Made by a program: the position numbers and the translations under genes
Shown: piece by piece, positions 1-10,201 of the stretch
How positions within the stretch are numbered: the first letter of the stretch is position 1
Layout of the letters: every line of letters begins with the position of its first letter
Assembly (NCBI RefSeq): GCF_900098925.1
Contig: NZ_LT622358.1
Span: 144,584-208,583, forward strand
Reading direction: 5' to 3'
Source of the DNA: Bacillus massiliglaciei
Lineage (GTDB): Bacteria; Bacillota; Bacilli; Bacillales; DSM-1321
DNA length: 64,000 nt
Notes under the pieces: generated by a model
What the model was told of the DNA's origin: nothing
Databases searched by the model: none
Seen by the model: the letters and a program-made list of their open reading frames with translations, nothing else

Positions 1-1224
1 GGCACAATCAGCAAGTGGCTGGTTCACCCGGGAGAGCATGTAAATAAGTATGATCCGATTGCAGAAGTGATGACAGACAAGGTCAGTGCAGAAATCCCTT
101 CCTCATTCACCGGAGTGATTAAGGAATTGAAAGCGGCCGAAAACGAAACAATGGCGGTTGGCGATATTATCTGTCTGATTGATGCAGAAAGCAATGAAGA
201 TGCTGAGAATAAAGCACCTGAACAGTCTGAAGCAAAAGCGGCTGCTCCTGATGTAAAAGAGCAGCCGGATGAATCCCAAAAAGCAAGGTATTCACCGGCT
301 GTCCTGAAGATGTCCCAGGAACACGGCATTGATCTGACCCAAGTCAAAGGTTCGGGTAAAGGCGGACGCATTACCCGAAAGGATCTTCAGCAAATTATTG
401 CTTCCGGATACATTCCTGAAGCAGCTCCAAAGGCAGAAGAAACCAAGGCTCCGAAGCCTGAATCGGCAGACCATTCTGTACCTGAGCAGAACGGGCAAAA
501 ACAAGCTTCTTACAGTACCGCTTCCGGGGATGTCGAAATCCCTGTTTCCGGGATCCGTAAGGCGATTGCTGCTAATATGGTTAAAAGCAAACAGGAAGTG
601 CCTCATGCATGGACCATGGTGGAGGTGGATGCCACAAACCTTGTTCGGTACCGTGACGCCATCAAAAAAGAATTCAAGGCCAGCGAAGGATATAATCTAA
701 CTTATTTTGCTTTCTTTGTAAAAGCCGCAGCACAGGCGTTAAAGGAATTCCCTGAAATCAATTCCATGTGGGACGGCGACAGAATTATTCGGAAAAAGGA
801 GATCAATCTTTCGATAGCGGTCGCTTCTGAAGACGCACTTTTTGTGCCTGTTATTAAACATGCGGATGAAAAAACGATTAAAGGTATTGCCAGGGAAATA
901 ACAGATTTGGCCCAAAAAGCCAGAACTGGAAAGCTGACAGCTCAAGATATGCAGGGCGGTACCTTTACGGTCAATAATACGGGCTCTTTCGGATCCGTTC
1001 AATCCATGGGCATTATCAACCATCCGCAGGCGGCCATTTTACAAGTAGAAACCATTGTGAAGCGGCCGGTTATAATTGATGGGATGATAGCAGTCCGGGA
1101 TATGGTTAATCTTTGCCTGTCTCTGGATCACCGGGTATTGGACGGTTTGATTTGCGGCCGTTTTCTTGCCAGGGTGAAAGAGATCGTTGAGAAGATTTCC
1201 AGTGAAAACACTCCAATATACTGA
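1..1224 (+). CDS. bkdB: Branched-chain 2-oxo acid dehydrogenase E2 (dihydrolipoyl acyltransferase), 5' truncated by window
   Basis: The reading frame is open from base 1, so the start codon lies outside the window; 407 residues are visible, and roughly 17 more are expected from the usual Bacillus BkdB length of about 424. The protein is the E2 core of the branched-chain 2-oxo acid dehydrogenase, moving the acyl group from lipoate to CoA. The lipoyl lysine is in TDKVSAEIP (lysine codon 79-81). A peripheral E3-binding domain follows (SPAVLKMSQEHGIDL, about nt 295-390), then an Ala/Pro/Glu-rich linker, then the catalytic acyltransferase domain ending with the active-site DHRVLDG near nt 1129. 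The product feeds acyl-CoA precursors for branched fatty acids and, through isoleucine and valine breakdown, propionyl-CoA, which the next operon consumes. A terminator closes the gene. Confidence 0.95.
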   Translation, partial: GTISKWLVHPGEHVNKYDPIAEVMTDKVSAEIPSSFTGVIKELKAAENETMAVGDIICLIDAESNEDAENKAPEQSEAKAAAPDVKEQPDESQKARYSPAVLKMSQEHGIDLTQVKGSGKGGRITRKDLQQIIASGYIPEAAPKAEETKAPKPESADHSVPEQNGQKQASYSTASGDVEIPVSGIRKAIAANMVKSKQEVPHAWTMVEVDATNLVRYRDAIKKEFKASEGYNLTYFAFFVKAAAQALKEFPEINSMWDGDRIIRKKEINLSIAVASEDALFVPVIKHADEKTIKGIAREITDLAQKARTGKLTAQDMQGGTFTVNNTGSFGSVQSMGIINHPQAAILQVETIVKRPVIIDGMIAVRDMVNLCLSLDHRVLDGLICGRFLARVKEIVEKISSENTPIY

Positions 1225-1228
1225 TTGT

Positions 1229-1267
1229 AAAAGCAAAGAAGGCAGGCAGCGCTTCTTTGCTTTTTTT
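1229..1267 (+). terminator. Intrinsic terminator after bkdB
   Basis: A hairpin with arms AAGCAAAGAAG and CTTCTTTGCTT is followed by a run of seven T. It separates bkdB from the mutA operon. Confidence 0.85.
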
Positions 1268-1318
1268 ACGATTTAATCGGGTAATGCTTTTTAAAGGTTT
1301 TTTATGTTAGAATATTAG

Positions 1319-1324
1319 TATAAT
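1319..1324 (+). promoter_or_regulatory. Possible -10 box of the mutA operon
   Basis: A consensus TATAAT lies 77 bases before the mutA ATG. No good -35 hexamer is visible at 16-18 bases upstream, where the sequence is T-rich, so the promoter is only suggested. Confidence 0.35.
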
Positions 1325-1400
1325 TTCAAAAGTATTTGAGGGATTGGAGGGAGGCTTTCTTTTCCGGCTGTTTTATAGGCCAAAAAAGAAAGCGATTACA

Positions 1401-3266
1401 ATGGAATTGAAAGATGTCCGAAATATTTCGTTCCCAAAGCCTGCTTATGAAGAATGGGCCGATGCTGTCAGAGCCGGCATGAAAGGAAAAAATACAGCAC
1501 AGCTGAAAACCTCTACATATGAAAACATCACTCTTCAGCCGCTCTATATCTCCACTGACATGAAACATTCAGAACTTCCAGGTTTTTTTCCTTATACAAG
1601 AGGCATCTTTACAGCTGGATACCAGGAAATTCCTTGGCTGGTATGTCAGCCCGTTCAGGGGGCAACAGCAGGGGAGGCCAGTCAAAACATGCAGTCCGCT
1701 CTAAATAGGGGGCAAAATTGTATCAGCTGCCCAGTAGAATTATGGGCAGAAGGTGCTGAAATAGAAAAGCTCACAGGCGGCCTGCCTTTGGATCAGCTTC
1801 CTTTCTTTATGGATCTAAAAGGACAGCAATCAGATTTTATGAAGGAATTGTATCAGCTTGCTCCTGATATCCATGGAGTGCTGGCTGAAGATCCAATTGC
1901 CGAATGGCTTGCAGCTGGAAAAATGCCGAAAGACGGTATCGGCTATTTCTCGAGATGGATGGAAAAGCTCAGTGGGTATAGTAAGGCCTTTCCGTCCTTG
2001 AAAACTGTTCTTATCAAAACTCAGGTCTATCATAATGCCGGAGCAAATGCTGTACAGGAAATTGCTTTCGGTCTGTCTGCCGCCGCCCGCTATTTGGAGG
2101 CCGGATTGGAGAAAGGAATGGATGCAGGAGATATAGCCGGGCTCATGGTCTTTTCTTTTGCTGTGAGTTCTGATTATTTCATGAATATTGCGAAGCTGAG
2201 AGCTGCAAGAAGGCTTTGGGCCGCTATGGCTGAGGCCTATGAAGCAGATCCTGAACGATTTAAAATGCACATTCATGGTATAACTTCAGAAGCGGAAGGA
2301 ACGGTCTGCGATCCGCATGTCAATATCCTTCGAACGGCGAATCAGGCATTTGCCGCCGCTGTCGGCGGTGTCCAATCTCTTGAGATTCTGCCTTTTGACC
2401 ATACAATCGGCACGGCCAGTGATACTTCAGAGCGGATTGCGCGCAATATACATCTGATTTTAAAAGAAGAAGCCCATCTGACAAAGGTTGCAGATCCTGC
2501 AGGAGGGTCCTACTATGTTGAAAAGCTGACAAACGAATTGGCAGAACAGGCGTGGACGAAATTTTTAGAAATCGACCAGGCCGGAGGAATCCTCCATTTG
2601 ATCCAAACCGGCCGCCTTCAAAAGGAAATTAACGAAATACAGAAAGAAAGAGTTCGGAACGCTGCATGCCGGAAGGAAAGCATAATCGGAACGAATGTAT
2701 ACCCGAATCCGGAAGAGAAACTGCCCTTTGACCAAAATAAACCGCAGAAGCTTCCTTTAGAAATAAACGAGGCGACGGCTATCGAGCCGCTGAAACTCAA
2801 ACGGACTGCAGAACCTTTCGAAATCCTCAGAAATAGAAGTCAGAATTATCAAAGAAAAACGGGTCAGCCTCCGAAGACAGGCTTAATCAATTTGAATGAC
2901 ATCCAATCTTCTAAACCGAGAGCGGATTTTATAAAAGGGATGCTGGCGGCAGGCGGAGTCCACCCAATTGAAAGCAAAGGATGTCATACAGCCGAGGAAG
3001 CAGCAGACTTTGCTAAAGAAACCGGTTTGTTGGCATATATTCTGTGCGGAAGCGATGGTTCCTGCCGCGCCTTTGGGGAAGATGCAGTGAATGAAATCAA
3101 ACGGCATTTTCCTGACACTCCTGTTTATATGGCCGGCTTACAGGCGGAAGATTGGATCGGCAGGCTGAAAAAAGCAGGCCTGGAAGGGTTTATCCATAAA
3201 GAAACAAATGCCGTGGAGCTTCTGGAACGACTACTTCGACAGCTGGGAGTGAGTGAGTATGAATAA
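1401..3266 (+). CDS. mutA: Methylmalonyl-CoA mutase small (non-catalytic) subunit
   Basis: This 621-residue protein is homologous to MutB over its length and pairs with it to form the heterodimeric adenosylcobalamin-dependent methylmalonyl-CoA mutase. The N-terminal barrel part resembles MutB (for example FPYTRGIF and [10 protein letters not shown]). The C-terminal domain lacks the cobalamin-ligand signature DxHxxG, having [13 protein letters not shown] in that area, as expected of the structural subunit. The ATG at 1401 is chosen because family members begin shortly before the FPKPAYEEW segment. It has only a weak ribosome binding site, while a strong GGAGGGAGG at 1346-1354 has no ATG, GTG or TTG at normal distance. 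A TTG at 1344 in frame is the alternative. The stop overlaps the mutB start. Confidence 0.93.
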   Translation: MELKDVRNISFPKPAYEEWADAVRAGMKGKNTAQLKTSTYENITLQPLYISTDMKHSELPGFFPYTRGIFTAGYQEIPWLVCQPVQGATAGEASQNMQSALNRGQNCISCPVELWAEGAEIEKLTGGLPLDQLPFFMDLKGQQSDFMKELYQLAPDIHGVLAEDPIAEWLAAGKMPKDGIGYFSRWMEKLSGYSKAFPSLKTVLIKTQVYHNAGANAVQEIAFGLSAAARYLEAGLEKGMDAGDIAGLMVFSFAVSSDYFMNIAKLRAARRLWAAMAEAYEADPERFKMHIHGITSEAEGTVCDPHVNILRTANQAFAAAVGGVQSLEILPFDHTIGTASDTSERIARNIHLILKEEAHLTKVADPAGGSYYVEKLTNELAEQAWTKFLEIDQAGGILHLIQTGRLQKEINEIQKERVRNAACRKESIIGTNVYPNPEEKLPFDQNKPQKLPLEINEATAIEPLKLKRTAEPFEILRNRSQNYQRKTGQPPKTGLINLNDIQSSKPRADFIKGMLAAGGVHPIESKGCHTAEEAADFAKETGLLAYILCGSDGSCRAFGEDAVNEIKRHFPDTPVYMAGLQAEDWIGRLKKAGLEGFIHKETNAVELLERLLRQLGVSEYE

Positions 3267-5451
3267 ACCAGATTTTTCACGGGTCAAGCCGGTGAATCCA
3301 GAATCCGCCGAATCGGCCGGACAATGGAAAAAGCAGGCTGAGGCCGCAGCTGGCAAAAACATAGAAGAACTTTTATTTGAGACAAATGAACAAATAACAT
3401 TAAAGCCGGTGTATGCGGAGGAGGACATCCAAAACCTGGAGCATATGGACAGTCTCCCCGGCATTGCCCCTTTCACGAGAGGGCCCTATCCGTCAATGTA
3501 TGTGAACCGTCCATGGACGGTCCGGCAATATGCAGGCTTCTCAACGGCTGAAGAATCAAATGCTTTTTACCGCCGAAACTTGGCAATGGGCCAGAAGGGT
3601 CTTTCTGTCGCTTTTGATCTTGCCACCCACAGGGGCTATGATTCCGATCACCCGCGTGTTGTCGGCGATGTAGGAAAGGCAGGAGTAGCCATAGATTCCA
3701 TCTTGGATATGAAGGTTTTATTCGATGGAATACCGCTGGATCAGATGTCTGTATCCATGACCATGAACGGTGCAGTCCTGCCGGTATTAGCCTTCTATAT
3801 TGTTACCGCAGAAGAGCAGGGAGTTACTCAGGATCAACTCTCAGGTACCATCCAAAATGATATTTTAAAAGAATACATGGTTCGCAATACGTATATTTAT
3901 CCGCCGGAGATGTCTATGAAAATCATCGCAGATATCTTTGAATATACATCTAAATATATGCCGAAGTTCAACAGCATTTCCATATCGGGCTATCATATGC
4001 AGGAAGCCGGAGCACCTGCTGATATAGAGCTGGCCTATACGCTTGCAGACGGGCTGGAATATGTCCGGACTGGATTGAAGGCAGGAATGGATATTGACAG
4101 GTTTGCCCCGCGGCTGTCATTTTTCTGGGCCATTGGGATGAATTATTTTATGGAAGTGGCCAAAATGAGGGCCGGTCGCTTTATTTGGGCGAAATTGATG
4201 AAGCAGTTCCATCCGGAGAATCCGAAGGCACTGGCACTGAGGACTCATTCTCAAACCTCCGGCTGGAGTTTATCCGAGCAGGACCCGTTCAATAATGTAA
4301 CAAGAACATTGATCGAGGCTCATGCCGCTGCATTAGGCCATACCCAGTCTCTCCATACGAACGCTCTTGATGAAGCGATCGCTCTGCCGACAGACTTTTC
4401 CGCAAGAATAGCAAGAAATACACAGCTTTATCTTCAAGAAGAAACAAATATCACGAAGGTCATTGATCCATGGGGCGGTTCTTATTATGTAGAGGCCCTT
4501 ACAAATGAGCTGATAGAGCGGGCATGGGATCACTTAGAAGAAATTGAAAGCTTGGGCGGCATGGCGAAAGCGATTGAAACGGGCATCCCGAAAATGAGAA
4601 TTGAAGAAGCGGCTGCCAAACGGCAGGCAAAAATAGATTCTGGAGAAGAAATCATCGTAGGTGTGAATCAATACCGTCTCGATAAAGAAGATCCAATCGA
4701 GATTTTGGAAATTGATAATACCGCAGTAAGGCAAAGTCAGCTGAAACGGCTGGAATTGCTGAAATCCAACCGCAATCAGGAGCAGGTGGATGCTGCATTG
4801 CTTGCCATAACGGAAGCGGCGAAAAGCGGGGAGGGGAACCTGCTGGAGCTTGCTGTAACGGCTGCCCGTGTGCGCGCTTCGCTCGGTGAGATTTCTCAGG
4901 CAATTGAAGAAGCCGCAGGAAGACATAAGGCAGCCATCCGCTCTGTCAGCGGCATCTACAGCTCTGCCTATTCGAAAGAGGATGAAATCAACGAAGTCCT
5001 CCAGCTGACAGAAGAATTCTTTGAAAACGAAGGAAGAAGACCGCGGCTTTTAATGGCGAAGATGGGGCAGGACGGCCATGACCGCGGTGCCAAAGTTGTC
5101 GGAACGGCATTTGCCGATTTAGGCTATGATGTAGATATCGGCCCATTATTCCAAACGCCGGAGGAAACCGCCCTTCAAGCAGTTGAAAACGATGTTCACG
5201 CAGTTGGGATGAGTTCGCTTGCTGCAGGGCATAAAACCCTGCTTCCGCAGCTTGCTGCCGAGCTGAAGAAATTAGGAAGAGAAGATATTGTTATCATTGT
5301 AGGCGGCGTGATTCCCGCTCAGGATTATGAATATCTTCTCAATAACGGAGCCTCAGCTATATTTGGGCCCGGCACCGTTATTCCGCAGGCAGCAAAAAAA
5401 GTGCTGAAGGAAATCTATAATCGGCTTGGGTACGAGGAAGTGACGAAATAA
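3259..5451 (+). CDS. mutB: Methylmalonyl-CoA mutase large (catalytic) subunit
   Basis: The 730-residue product isomerises (R)-methylmalonyl-CoA to succinyl-CoA using adenosylcobalamin. The N-terminal part holds the substrate-binding barrel ([39 protein letters not shown]). The C-terminal domain carries the base-off cobalamin motif [11 protein letters not shown] (His ligand), then GMSSLAAGH and the GGVIPAQDY / FGPGT stretch. The ATG at 3259 lies about 8 bases after GGGAG and overlaps the end of mutA; a GTG at 3253 is in frame but too close to the Shine-Dalgarno. The gene is translationally coupled to mutA upstream and meaB downstream (TAATG overlap), giving a tight three-gene operon. Confidence 0.96.
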   Translation: MNKPDFSRVKPVNPESAESAGQWKKQAEAAAGKNIEELLFETNEQITLKPVYAEEDIQNLEHMDSLPGIAPFTRGPYPSMYVNRPWTVRQYAGFSTAEESNAFYRRNLAMGQKGLSVAFDLATHRGYDSDHPRVVGDVGKAGVAIDSILDMKVLFDGIPLDQMSVSMTMNGAVLPVLAFYIVTAEEQGVTQDQLSGTIQNDILKEYMVRNTYIYPPEMSMKIIADIFEYTSKYMPKFNSISISGYHMQEAGAPADIELAYTLADGLEYVRTGLKAGMDIDRFAPRLSFFWAIGMNYFMEVAKMRAGRFIWAKLMKQFHPENPKALALRTHSQTSGWSLSEQDPFNNVTRTLIEAHAAALGHTQSLHTNALDEAIALPTDFSARIARNTQLYLQEETNITKVIDPWGGSYYVEALTNELIERAWDHLEEIESLGGMAKAIETGIPKMRIEEAAAKRQAKIDSGEEIIVGVNQYRLDKEDPIEILEIDNTAVRQSQLKRLELLKSNRNQEQVDAALLAITEAAKSGEGNLLELAVTAARVRASLGEISQAIEEAAGRHKAAIRSVSGIYSSAYSKEDEINEVLQLTEEFFENEGRRPRLLMAKMGQDGHDRGAKVVGTAFADLGYDVDIGPLFQTPEETALQAVENDVHAVGMSSLAAGHKTLLPQLAAELKKLGREDIVIIVGGVIPAQDYEYLLNNGASAIFGPGTVIPQAAKKVLKEIYNRLGYEEVTK

Positions 5452-6554
5452 TGGAGGAAGGCAAAAGAAGAGATGAGGTCCATTCCCGCTCAGATAATGG
5501 CGGTTTTGCATCTTCCCTAAAGAAAGATTCGGAACATCCAGCTGGAAGGTTTGTGAAGAAAAAGGAATCAGAAGTCTCCATCGCGGAATTAAAAGAGGGA
5601 ATTCTGATGGGAGACAGGGCAAAGCTGGCTAAAGGAATCACATTAGTCGAGAGCAATGCCGTCCGCCATTTTGAACAGGCTCAGCTACTTCTTCAGGCTC
5701 TTCTTCCTCATACGGGCAGCTCGATCAGGATTGGCATTTCAGGGGTTCCGGGAGCCGGCAAAAGTACTTTTATTGAGGCATTTGGCATGTACTTATGCGA
5801 TCTCGGTTTCAAAGTTGCCGTTTTGGCTGTCGATCCCAGCTCGGCCATTACCGGCGGGAGCATCCTTGGGGATAAGACAAGGATGGAGGAACTGGCAAGG
5901 AATCCGCATGCTTTCATCAGGCCGTCTCCATCGGAGGGAACACTCGGGGGTGTGCACCGAAAAACAAGGGAAACGATGCTTTTATGTGAGGCCGCCGGGT
6001 TTGATGTTATTTTAGTGGAAACAGTAGGGGTAGGCCAAAGCGAGGGAATCGTCCGCAGTATGGTGGATTTTTTCATGCTGCTTGTTCTTACGGGAGCCGG
6101 GGATGAATTGCAGGGAATGAAGAAGGGGATCATGGAGCTCGTGGACGGAGTGATTGTCCATAAAGCAGACGGTGAAAACCTGCCGCTGGCTATGAAAACA
6201 AAATCGGATTACAGCAGGATTCTCCATTTCCTGCAGCCGGCTACAAAGGGCTGGGAAGCTAAAGCACATATTTGTTCCTCGATGACCGGATCTGGTATAA
6301 AAGAAATTTGGGAAGAACTGCTGCATTTTTCTGAAGCAACAAAAGAATCCGGTGTATTTCAGGACCGGCGGAGGCAGCAGCTGAAGGAATGGATGCACAC
6401 ATTGATTCATCACCAGCTGCAGCAGCTGTTTTATAAAGATGAGACAGTCGGGAGTGTTCTTCCAAGGCTGGAAAATGAAGTGATGGCAGGAACCAAGCCG
6501 GTAACACAAGCCGTGACAGAAGCCTTTGACCAATTTTGGCAGTCGAAGAAATAA
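5451..6554 (+). CDS. meaB: MeaB/ArgK-type G3E GTPase, methylmalonyl-CoA mutase chaperone
   Basis: The protein (367 residues) belongs to the MeaB/ArgK GTPases that gate cobalamin loading and protect methylmalonyl-CoA mutase. The P-loop is GVPGAGKST (about residues 98-106), followed by VDPSS and ETVGVGQSE, the Mg/switch region. The guanine-recognition motif, usually NKxD, reads HKAD (in VIVHKADGEN), a departure from the motif I know. The first 50 residues before SIAELKEGI look low in conservation and could be a lineage extension. The ATG overlaps the mutB stop and has GAGGAAG upstream. Its place directly after mutAB supports the chaperone role; the old name lysine/arginine transport kinase is not favoured. 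Confidence 0.93.
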   Translation: MEEGKRRDEVHSRSDNGGFASSLKKDSEHPAGRFVKKKESEVSIAELKEGILMGDRAKLAKGITLVESNAVRHFEQAQLLLQALLPHTGSSIRIGISGVPGAGKSTFIEAFGMYLCDLGFKVAVLAVDPSSAITGGSILGDKTRMEELARNPHAFIRPSPSEGTLGGVHRKTRETMLLCEAAGFDVILVETVGVGQSEGIVRSMVDFFMLLVLTGAGDELQGMKKGIMELVDGVIVHKADGENLPLAMKTKSDYSRILHFLQPATKGWEAKAHICSSMTGSGIKEIWEELLHFSEATKESGVFQDRRRQQLKEWMHTLIHHQLQQLFYKDETVGSVLPRLENEVMAGTKPVTQAVTEAFDQFWQSKK

Positions 6555-6565
6555 GCATACAAAAA

Positions 6566-6610
6566 GGGGCCGGTAAAAGGAAATTCTCCTTTTTGTAACC
6601 GGCCCTTTAT
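6566..6610 (+). terminator. Terminator of the mutA-mutB-meaB operon
   Basis: Outer arms GGGCCGGT and AACCGGCCC enclose an inner AAGGA/TCCTT stem. The hairpin is followed by TTTAT. Confidence 0.8.
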
Positions 6611-6703
6611 TAGGGAGTTAGAGGTATGGATCTAGATGTTACGGAATATATTCCCTTTTTGTGCCGGGTTAAACATTTTTCTCCTGAAGTCCGGGTAAAT
6701 TAA

Positions 6704-6732
6704 TTGAATCGCAGGAAATCAATTGATATGAT
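6704..6732 (+). promoter_or_regulatory. Sigma-A promoter of brxB
   Basis: TTGAAT (6704-6709) and TATGAT (6727-6732) are separated by 17 bases, 38 bases before the brxB ATG. Confidence 0.6.
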
Positions 6733-6769
6733 AGTCTTGCAAGAGATTAAACGGAAGGGGCAATGAACA

Positions 6770-7207
6770 ATGGGCATGGATTTTAACTTTTTAATGAATG
6801 ATGTTGTGAAAACAGCTCGTGATGAAATTACGGCTGCCGGATATACAGAATTAAAGACAGCTGAAGAAGTAGATGAGACATTGCAGCAAAAGGGAACAAC
6901 GCTTGTAATGGTCAATTCTGTATGCGGCTGTGCCGGAGGGATTGCAAGACCGGCTGCAGCGCATGCCATTCATAACGATAAGCGTCCAGACAGACTTGTT
7001 ACCGTATTTGCCGGTCAAGATAAGGAAGCTACAGGCAGAGCGCGTGAATATTTTGAAGGATATCCGCCATCCTCTCCATCCTTTGCGCTGTTAAAGGACG
7101 GGAAAATCATCAAGATGGTTGAACGGCATGAAATCGAAGGCCATCATCCTATGGCGGTCATTGAAAAGCTGCAAGGCTATTTCGATGAGTATTGTGAAGA
7201 AGTATAA
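6770..7207 (+). CDS. brxB: Bacilliredoxin BrxB (YqiW, DUF1094/YphP-YqiW family)
   Basis: The 145-residue thioredoxin-like protein carries the family's CGC motif in [15 protein letters not shown] (about residues 48-62). Bacilliredoxins remove bacillithiol from S-bacillithiolated proteins after oxidative stress in the cytosol. The ATG follows AAGGGG at a normal distance, and the N-terminus [11 protein letters not shown] is typical of YqiW. It is a single-gene unit with its own promoter and a terminator. Its place between the bkd/mut region and the arginine transporter matches B. subtilis gene order. Confidence 0.95.
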   Translation: MGMDFNFLMNDVVKTARDEITAAGYTELKTAEEVDETLQQKGTTLVMVNSVCGCAGGIARPAAAHAIHNDKRPDRLVTVFAGQDKEATGRAREYFEGYPPSSPSFALLKDGKIIKMVERHEIEGHHPMAVIEKLQGYFDEYCEEV

Positions 7208-7254
7208 GAATTGATCTGACAGTGCCCCTGGTAAGCGCTGTTTCAGCATTCGGC

Positions 7255-7288
7255 AAAAAGCACCGAGTTTTCTCGGTGCTTTTTTTGC
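7255..7288 (+). terminator. Terminator after brxB
   Basis: The arms AAAAGCACCGAG and CTCGGTGCTTTT form the stem, with a loop TTTT and a T run. Confidence 0.9.
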
Positions 7289-7605
7289 TGTTGTGCGCTG
7301 AAAAGCATGAAGGGCTTCAGTCAATCTTTATCTTAATTTTCGTTTTTTATTCACGGAAAATGTGAGGATGATGCAAGGAGTAAGACCGGCACAGCCCATA
7401 ATTGCCCGGTGAATAACTTCCATCCTGCTGTGTTATAGCCTGGAGTGGCTGGCATGCACACACAAACGAGACAAACAAGTAATTAGACCAATGTCGGGAA
7501 AACCAACTTCATTTTAGTGGTTCCCCTCTCTTGATAACGATACTATATGGAACCGACTTTTATATATTCAGAATTATAAGACTTTAAGATTATTTATAAA
7601 TATTA
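7289..7605. other. Intergenic region with no recognised gene
   Basis: No reading frame with a ribosome binding site and no riboswitch consensus was found here. The stretch turns strongly AT-rich from about 7540 towards the artP promoter. Confidence 0.5.
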
Positions 7606-7633
7606 TTGCATAATTATAAGTGTGTGTTAAAAT
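7606..7633 (+). promoter_or_regulatory. Probable sigma-A promoter of artP with ARG-box-like sequence
   Basis: TTGCAT (7606-7611) and TAAAAT (7628-7633) are 16 bases apart. TGCATAATTATAAG, overlapping the -35 region, resembles the first half of an AhrC/ArgR box (TGNATWWWWATNCA) but departs from it at the end. Arginine control is therefore an inference. Confidence 0.45.
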
Positions 7634-7716
7634 ACATATTGTTGTATAGTTATTCGTTTAGTCATTCTATATTATACTATTTTAAAATAAAAACGCAAAT
7701 GCATGGGGGAATAGAT

Positions 7717-8520
7717 ATGAAAATGAAAAAGAAGCTGGGCTTATTACTTACGAGTGTTGTGATGGCAGGGAGTTTGGCAGCCTGCGGAAATTCAGGAGAA
7801 AAGGAAGGATCAGGAAGCTCTGCTGATAAAAAAGTTCTTACTGTCGGGACTTCGGCTGACTATAAACCATTTGAATATGTGGAAACAGCTTCAAGTGAAG
7901 AAATTATCGGCTTTGACATTGATATTATTAAAAAAATCGGCAAAGATCTAGGATATCAAGTACAAGTAAAAGATATTGATTTTAATAGTTTGATTCCGGC
8001 ATTGGAGAATGGAACAGTAGATGTTGTTATTTCGAGTATGACTCCTACTCCTGAAAGGGAAAAAACGGTTGATTTCAGTGACATTTACTATGAAGCTGAG
8101 AATATGATCGTTGCGAAAAAAGACAGCAATATTAAAACAATAGAGGATTTAGAAGGAAAGAACGTTGGGGTACAGCTTGCCTCGATTCAAGAGGAATTGG
8201 CAAATGATATCGCCAAAAAAGAAAAAATTGATTTTGAAGCGAAAAAGCTTAATCGAATACCTGAAATTTTCCAGGAAATCGCAGCAGGCCGTTTCGATGC
8301 AGCGATTATTGAGGATACAGTAGCCAAGGGATACCTTGAAGACAATAAGGACCTGGCGGGATTTGAGATCGATAATGGAGACGAAAAGACTGGGACAGCC
8401 ATTGCCTTTGAAAAGGGAAGCAGCCTGACAGATGATTTCAATAAAGAATTGAAGAAGATGAAAGACAGCGGTGAATTAGATAAGCTGATTGTGAAGTGGT
8501 TTGACGGAGAAACGAAATAA
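7717..8520 (+). CDS. artP: Arginine ABC transporter substrate-binding lipoprotein
   Basis: This 267-residue lipoprotein belongs to the family-3 polar amino acid binding proteins. The signal sequence ends in a lipobox SLAAC with Cys23 as the lipidated residue, placing it on the outer face of the membrane. The binding domain starts at VLTVGTSADYKPFEY, and the signature FDIDIIKKIG follows. The ATG at 7717 has GGGGGAA upstream; an earlier in-frame start at 7606 would destroy the signal peptide. It is the first gene of artPQM, and a terminator between artP and artQ should give extra binding protein relative to the membrane parts. Arginine specificity rests on synteny with B. subtilis yqiXYZ. Confidence 0.92.
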   Translation: MKMKKKLGLLLTSVVMAGSLAACGNSGEKEGSGSSADKKVLTVGTSADYKPFEYVETASSEEIIGFDIDIIKKIGKDLGYQVQVKDIDFNSLIPALENGTVDVVISSMTPTPEREKTVDFSDIYYEAENMIVAKKDSNIKTIEDLEGKNVGVQLASIQEELANDIAKKEKIDFEAKKLNRIPEIFQEIAAGRFDAAIIEDTVAKGYLEDNKDLAGFEIDNGDEKTGTAIAFEKGSSLTDDFNKELKKMKDSGELDKLIVKWFDGETK

Positions 8521-8535
8521 AAAATGTGCAGAGGA

Positions 8536-8572
8536 AAACGTTCAGAGACCTGAGTGCCTTCTGAACGTTTTT
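8536..8572 (+). terminator. Hairpin/terminator between artP and artQ
   Basis: AACGTTCAGA and TCTGAACGTT form the stem, followed by six T. It probably acts as a partial terminator that lowers artQM relative to artP. Confidence 0.8.
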
Positions 8573-8640
8573 TCCTTCTGAACATCAGAAGGCTATTGGA
8601 GTAGCCGACAGAATTTGAACAAACAGAAAGGATGAGTCCT

Positions 8641-9300
8641 GTGAATCTGGATTTTGAAAGAATCCTGCCGTCCCTGCCTTTTATTCTGGAAGGGATTCCG
8701 ACGACTCTGAAAATAGTCGGAATCGCGGCAGTTATGGGGTTTGTACTCGGTATTATACTGGCCTTATTCAAAATCAGCAGAATAAAGCCATTGAATTGGC
8801 TGGCTGATTTTTATACATCCATTTTTCGCGGTACGCCGCTAGTCTTGCAGCTGATGCTGATCTATTTCGGCTCTCCGCAAATATTAGGGATACAGATTGA
8901 AGCTTTTGAAGCAGCGTTCCTGTCATTCGGCTTGAACTCTGCAGCTTATATTTCAGAAATCATTCGGGCGGGAATTAATGCAGTGGATAAAGGACAGCGT
9001 GAAGCGTCCCTTGCCCTTGGTGTACCCTATCACAGTATGATGCTTAATATCATCCTGCCGCAGGCGATTAAGAATATCCTGCCTTCGTTAATGAACGAAT
9101 TGATCAGCCTGACGAAGGAGTCAGCTGTGGTAACGATTATCGGCCTAAGTGATATTATGAGAAGAGCTTATATCGTCGGCGGAGAGACCTATAAGTTTTT
9201 TGAACCGATTTTGTTTGCCGGATTCATTTATTATGTGATGGTCATGATATTAACCGTACTCGGAAAAGTGCTTGAAAGGAGAATGAGGCGAAGTGATTAA
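8641..9300 (+). CDS. artQ: Arginine ABC transporter permease
   Basis: The product is a 219-residue inner-membrane permease of the HisM/GlnP type with about five membrane segments. The cytoplasmic EAA loop reads [22 protein letters not shown], with the Gly typical of this motif. The GTG at 8641 is chosen because AAAGGA lies 8 bases before it. An in-frame ATG at 8632 is directly against the Shine-Dalgarno and would add three residues. The stop overlaps the artM start by 8 bases, so the two are translationally coupled. It forms the channel of the importer with ArtM as ATPase and ArtP as receptor. Confidence 0.92.
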   Translation: MNLDFERILPSLPFILEGIPTTLKIVGIAAVMGFVLGIILALFKISRIKPLNWLADFYTSIFRGTPLVLQLMLIYFGSPQILGIQIEAFEAAFLSFGLNSAAYISEIIRAGINAVDKGQREASLALGVPYHSMMLNIILPQAIKNILPSLMNELISLTKESAVVTIIGLSDIMRRAYIVGGETYKFFEPILFAGFIYYVMVMILTVLGKVLERRMRRSD

Positions 9301-10015
9301 GATAGAAAACCTTCATAAAAGCTTCGGCCGCCTTGAAGTGCTGAAGGGCATTTCCACTGAGGTGAAGGAAGGCGAAGTAGTTGCCATTATCGGACCGTCG
9401 GGATCTGGAAAGTCAACCTTTCTCCGATGCATAAACATGCTGGAAAAGCCGACAGACGGTCATATTTGGATTAAAGACCAGGATGCAGCCGATAAAAAGA
9501 CAAATATTGTGAAAATCCGTGAAAATGTCGGAATGGTATTCCAGCACTTTCATCTGTTTCCGCATAAAACCGTACTGGAGAATCTGACTTATGCGCCGAT
9601 GAAAGTCAAGAAGGTCTCCAAGGCTGAAGCAGAAAAACATGGGAGGGCCTTATTACAGAAAGTCGGTCTGGCTGATAAAGAGAAAGTTTATCCAACCCGG
9701 CTTTCCGGGGGGCAGAAGCAGCGTGTGGCTATAGCCCGTGCGCTTGCCATGAATCCGGAAGTGATGCTGTTTGATGAGCCGACATCTGCACTGGATCCAG
9801 AGATGGTGAAAGAAGTTCTGGCTGTTATGAAAGATCTGGCGGTTTCAGGGATGACGATGATGATTGTGACGCATGAAATGGGATTTGCCAGAGAAGTAGC
9901 GGATCGTGTGCTTTTCCTTGACGGCGGCCTGCTGGTCGAAGATGCACCTCCTGAGGATTTCTTTTCCAGTCCAAAAACAGAGAGGGCGAAGCTTTTTCTT
10001 GAAAAAGTTCTTTAA
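9293..10015 (+). CDS. artM: Arginine ABC transporter ATP-binding protein
   Basis: This 240-residue ABC ATPase has all core motifs: Walker [10 protein letters not shown], signature [14 protein letters not shown], Walker [14 protein letters not shown], and the switch His in VTHEM. It powers uptake by ArtPQ at the cytoplasmic face. The GTG start overlaps the end of artQ and follows GAGG at 4-5 bases. It lies last in the artPQM operon and is followed by a strong terminator. Confidence 0.95.
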   Translation: MIKIENLHKSFGRLEVLKGISTEVKEGEVVAIIGPSGSGKSTFLRCINMLEKPTDGHIWIKDQDAADKKTNIVKIRENVGMVFQHFHLFPHKTVLENLTYAPMKVKKVSKAEAEKHGRALLQKVGLADKEKVYPTRLSGGQKQRVAIARALAMNPEVMLFDEPTSALDPEMVKEVLAVMKDLAVSGMTMMIVTHEMGFAREVADRVLFLDGGLLVEDAPPEDFFSSPKTERAKLFLEKVL

Positions 10016-10037
10016 ATCCGTAAAATAAGCTATGATG

Positions 10038-10069
10038 AAAGAGTCCGGAATCCTCCGGACTCTTTTTTA
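10038..10069 (+). terminator. Terminator of artPQM
   Basis: The perfect stem AAAGAGTCCGGA / TCCGGACTCTTT has a 4-base loop and six T. Confidence 0.9.
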
Positions 10070-10201
10070 TCCATTTATTCATTTGATATAAAATCTAAAT
10101 CGTATATATTTTACATAAAATTCAGTTAACTATTCTTTTGTTCTATTTCGAAATCAAGTATGATGAAAGGGAAGTCTTCTTATAAGAAGCAGGGTGCTTA
10201 T

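Noticed and set aside
10138..10164. TTGTTC/TATGAT promoter before yqjA
   Set aside because: The spacer is only 15 bases; kept only as support that ATG 10160 is not the start.
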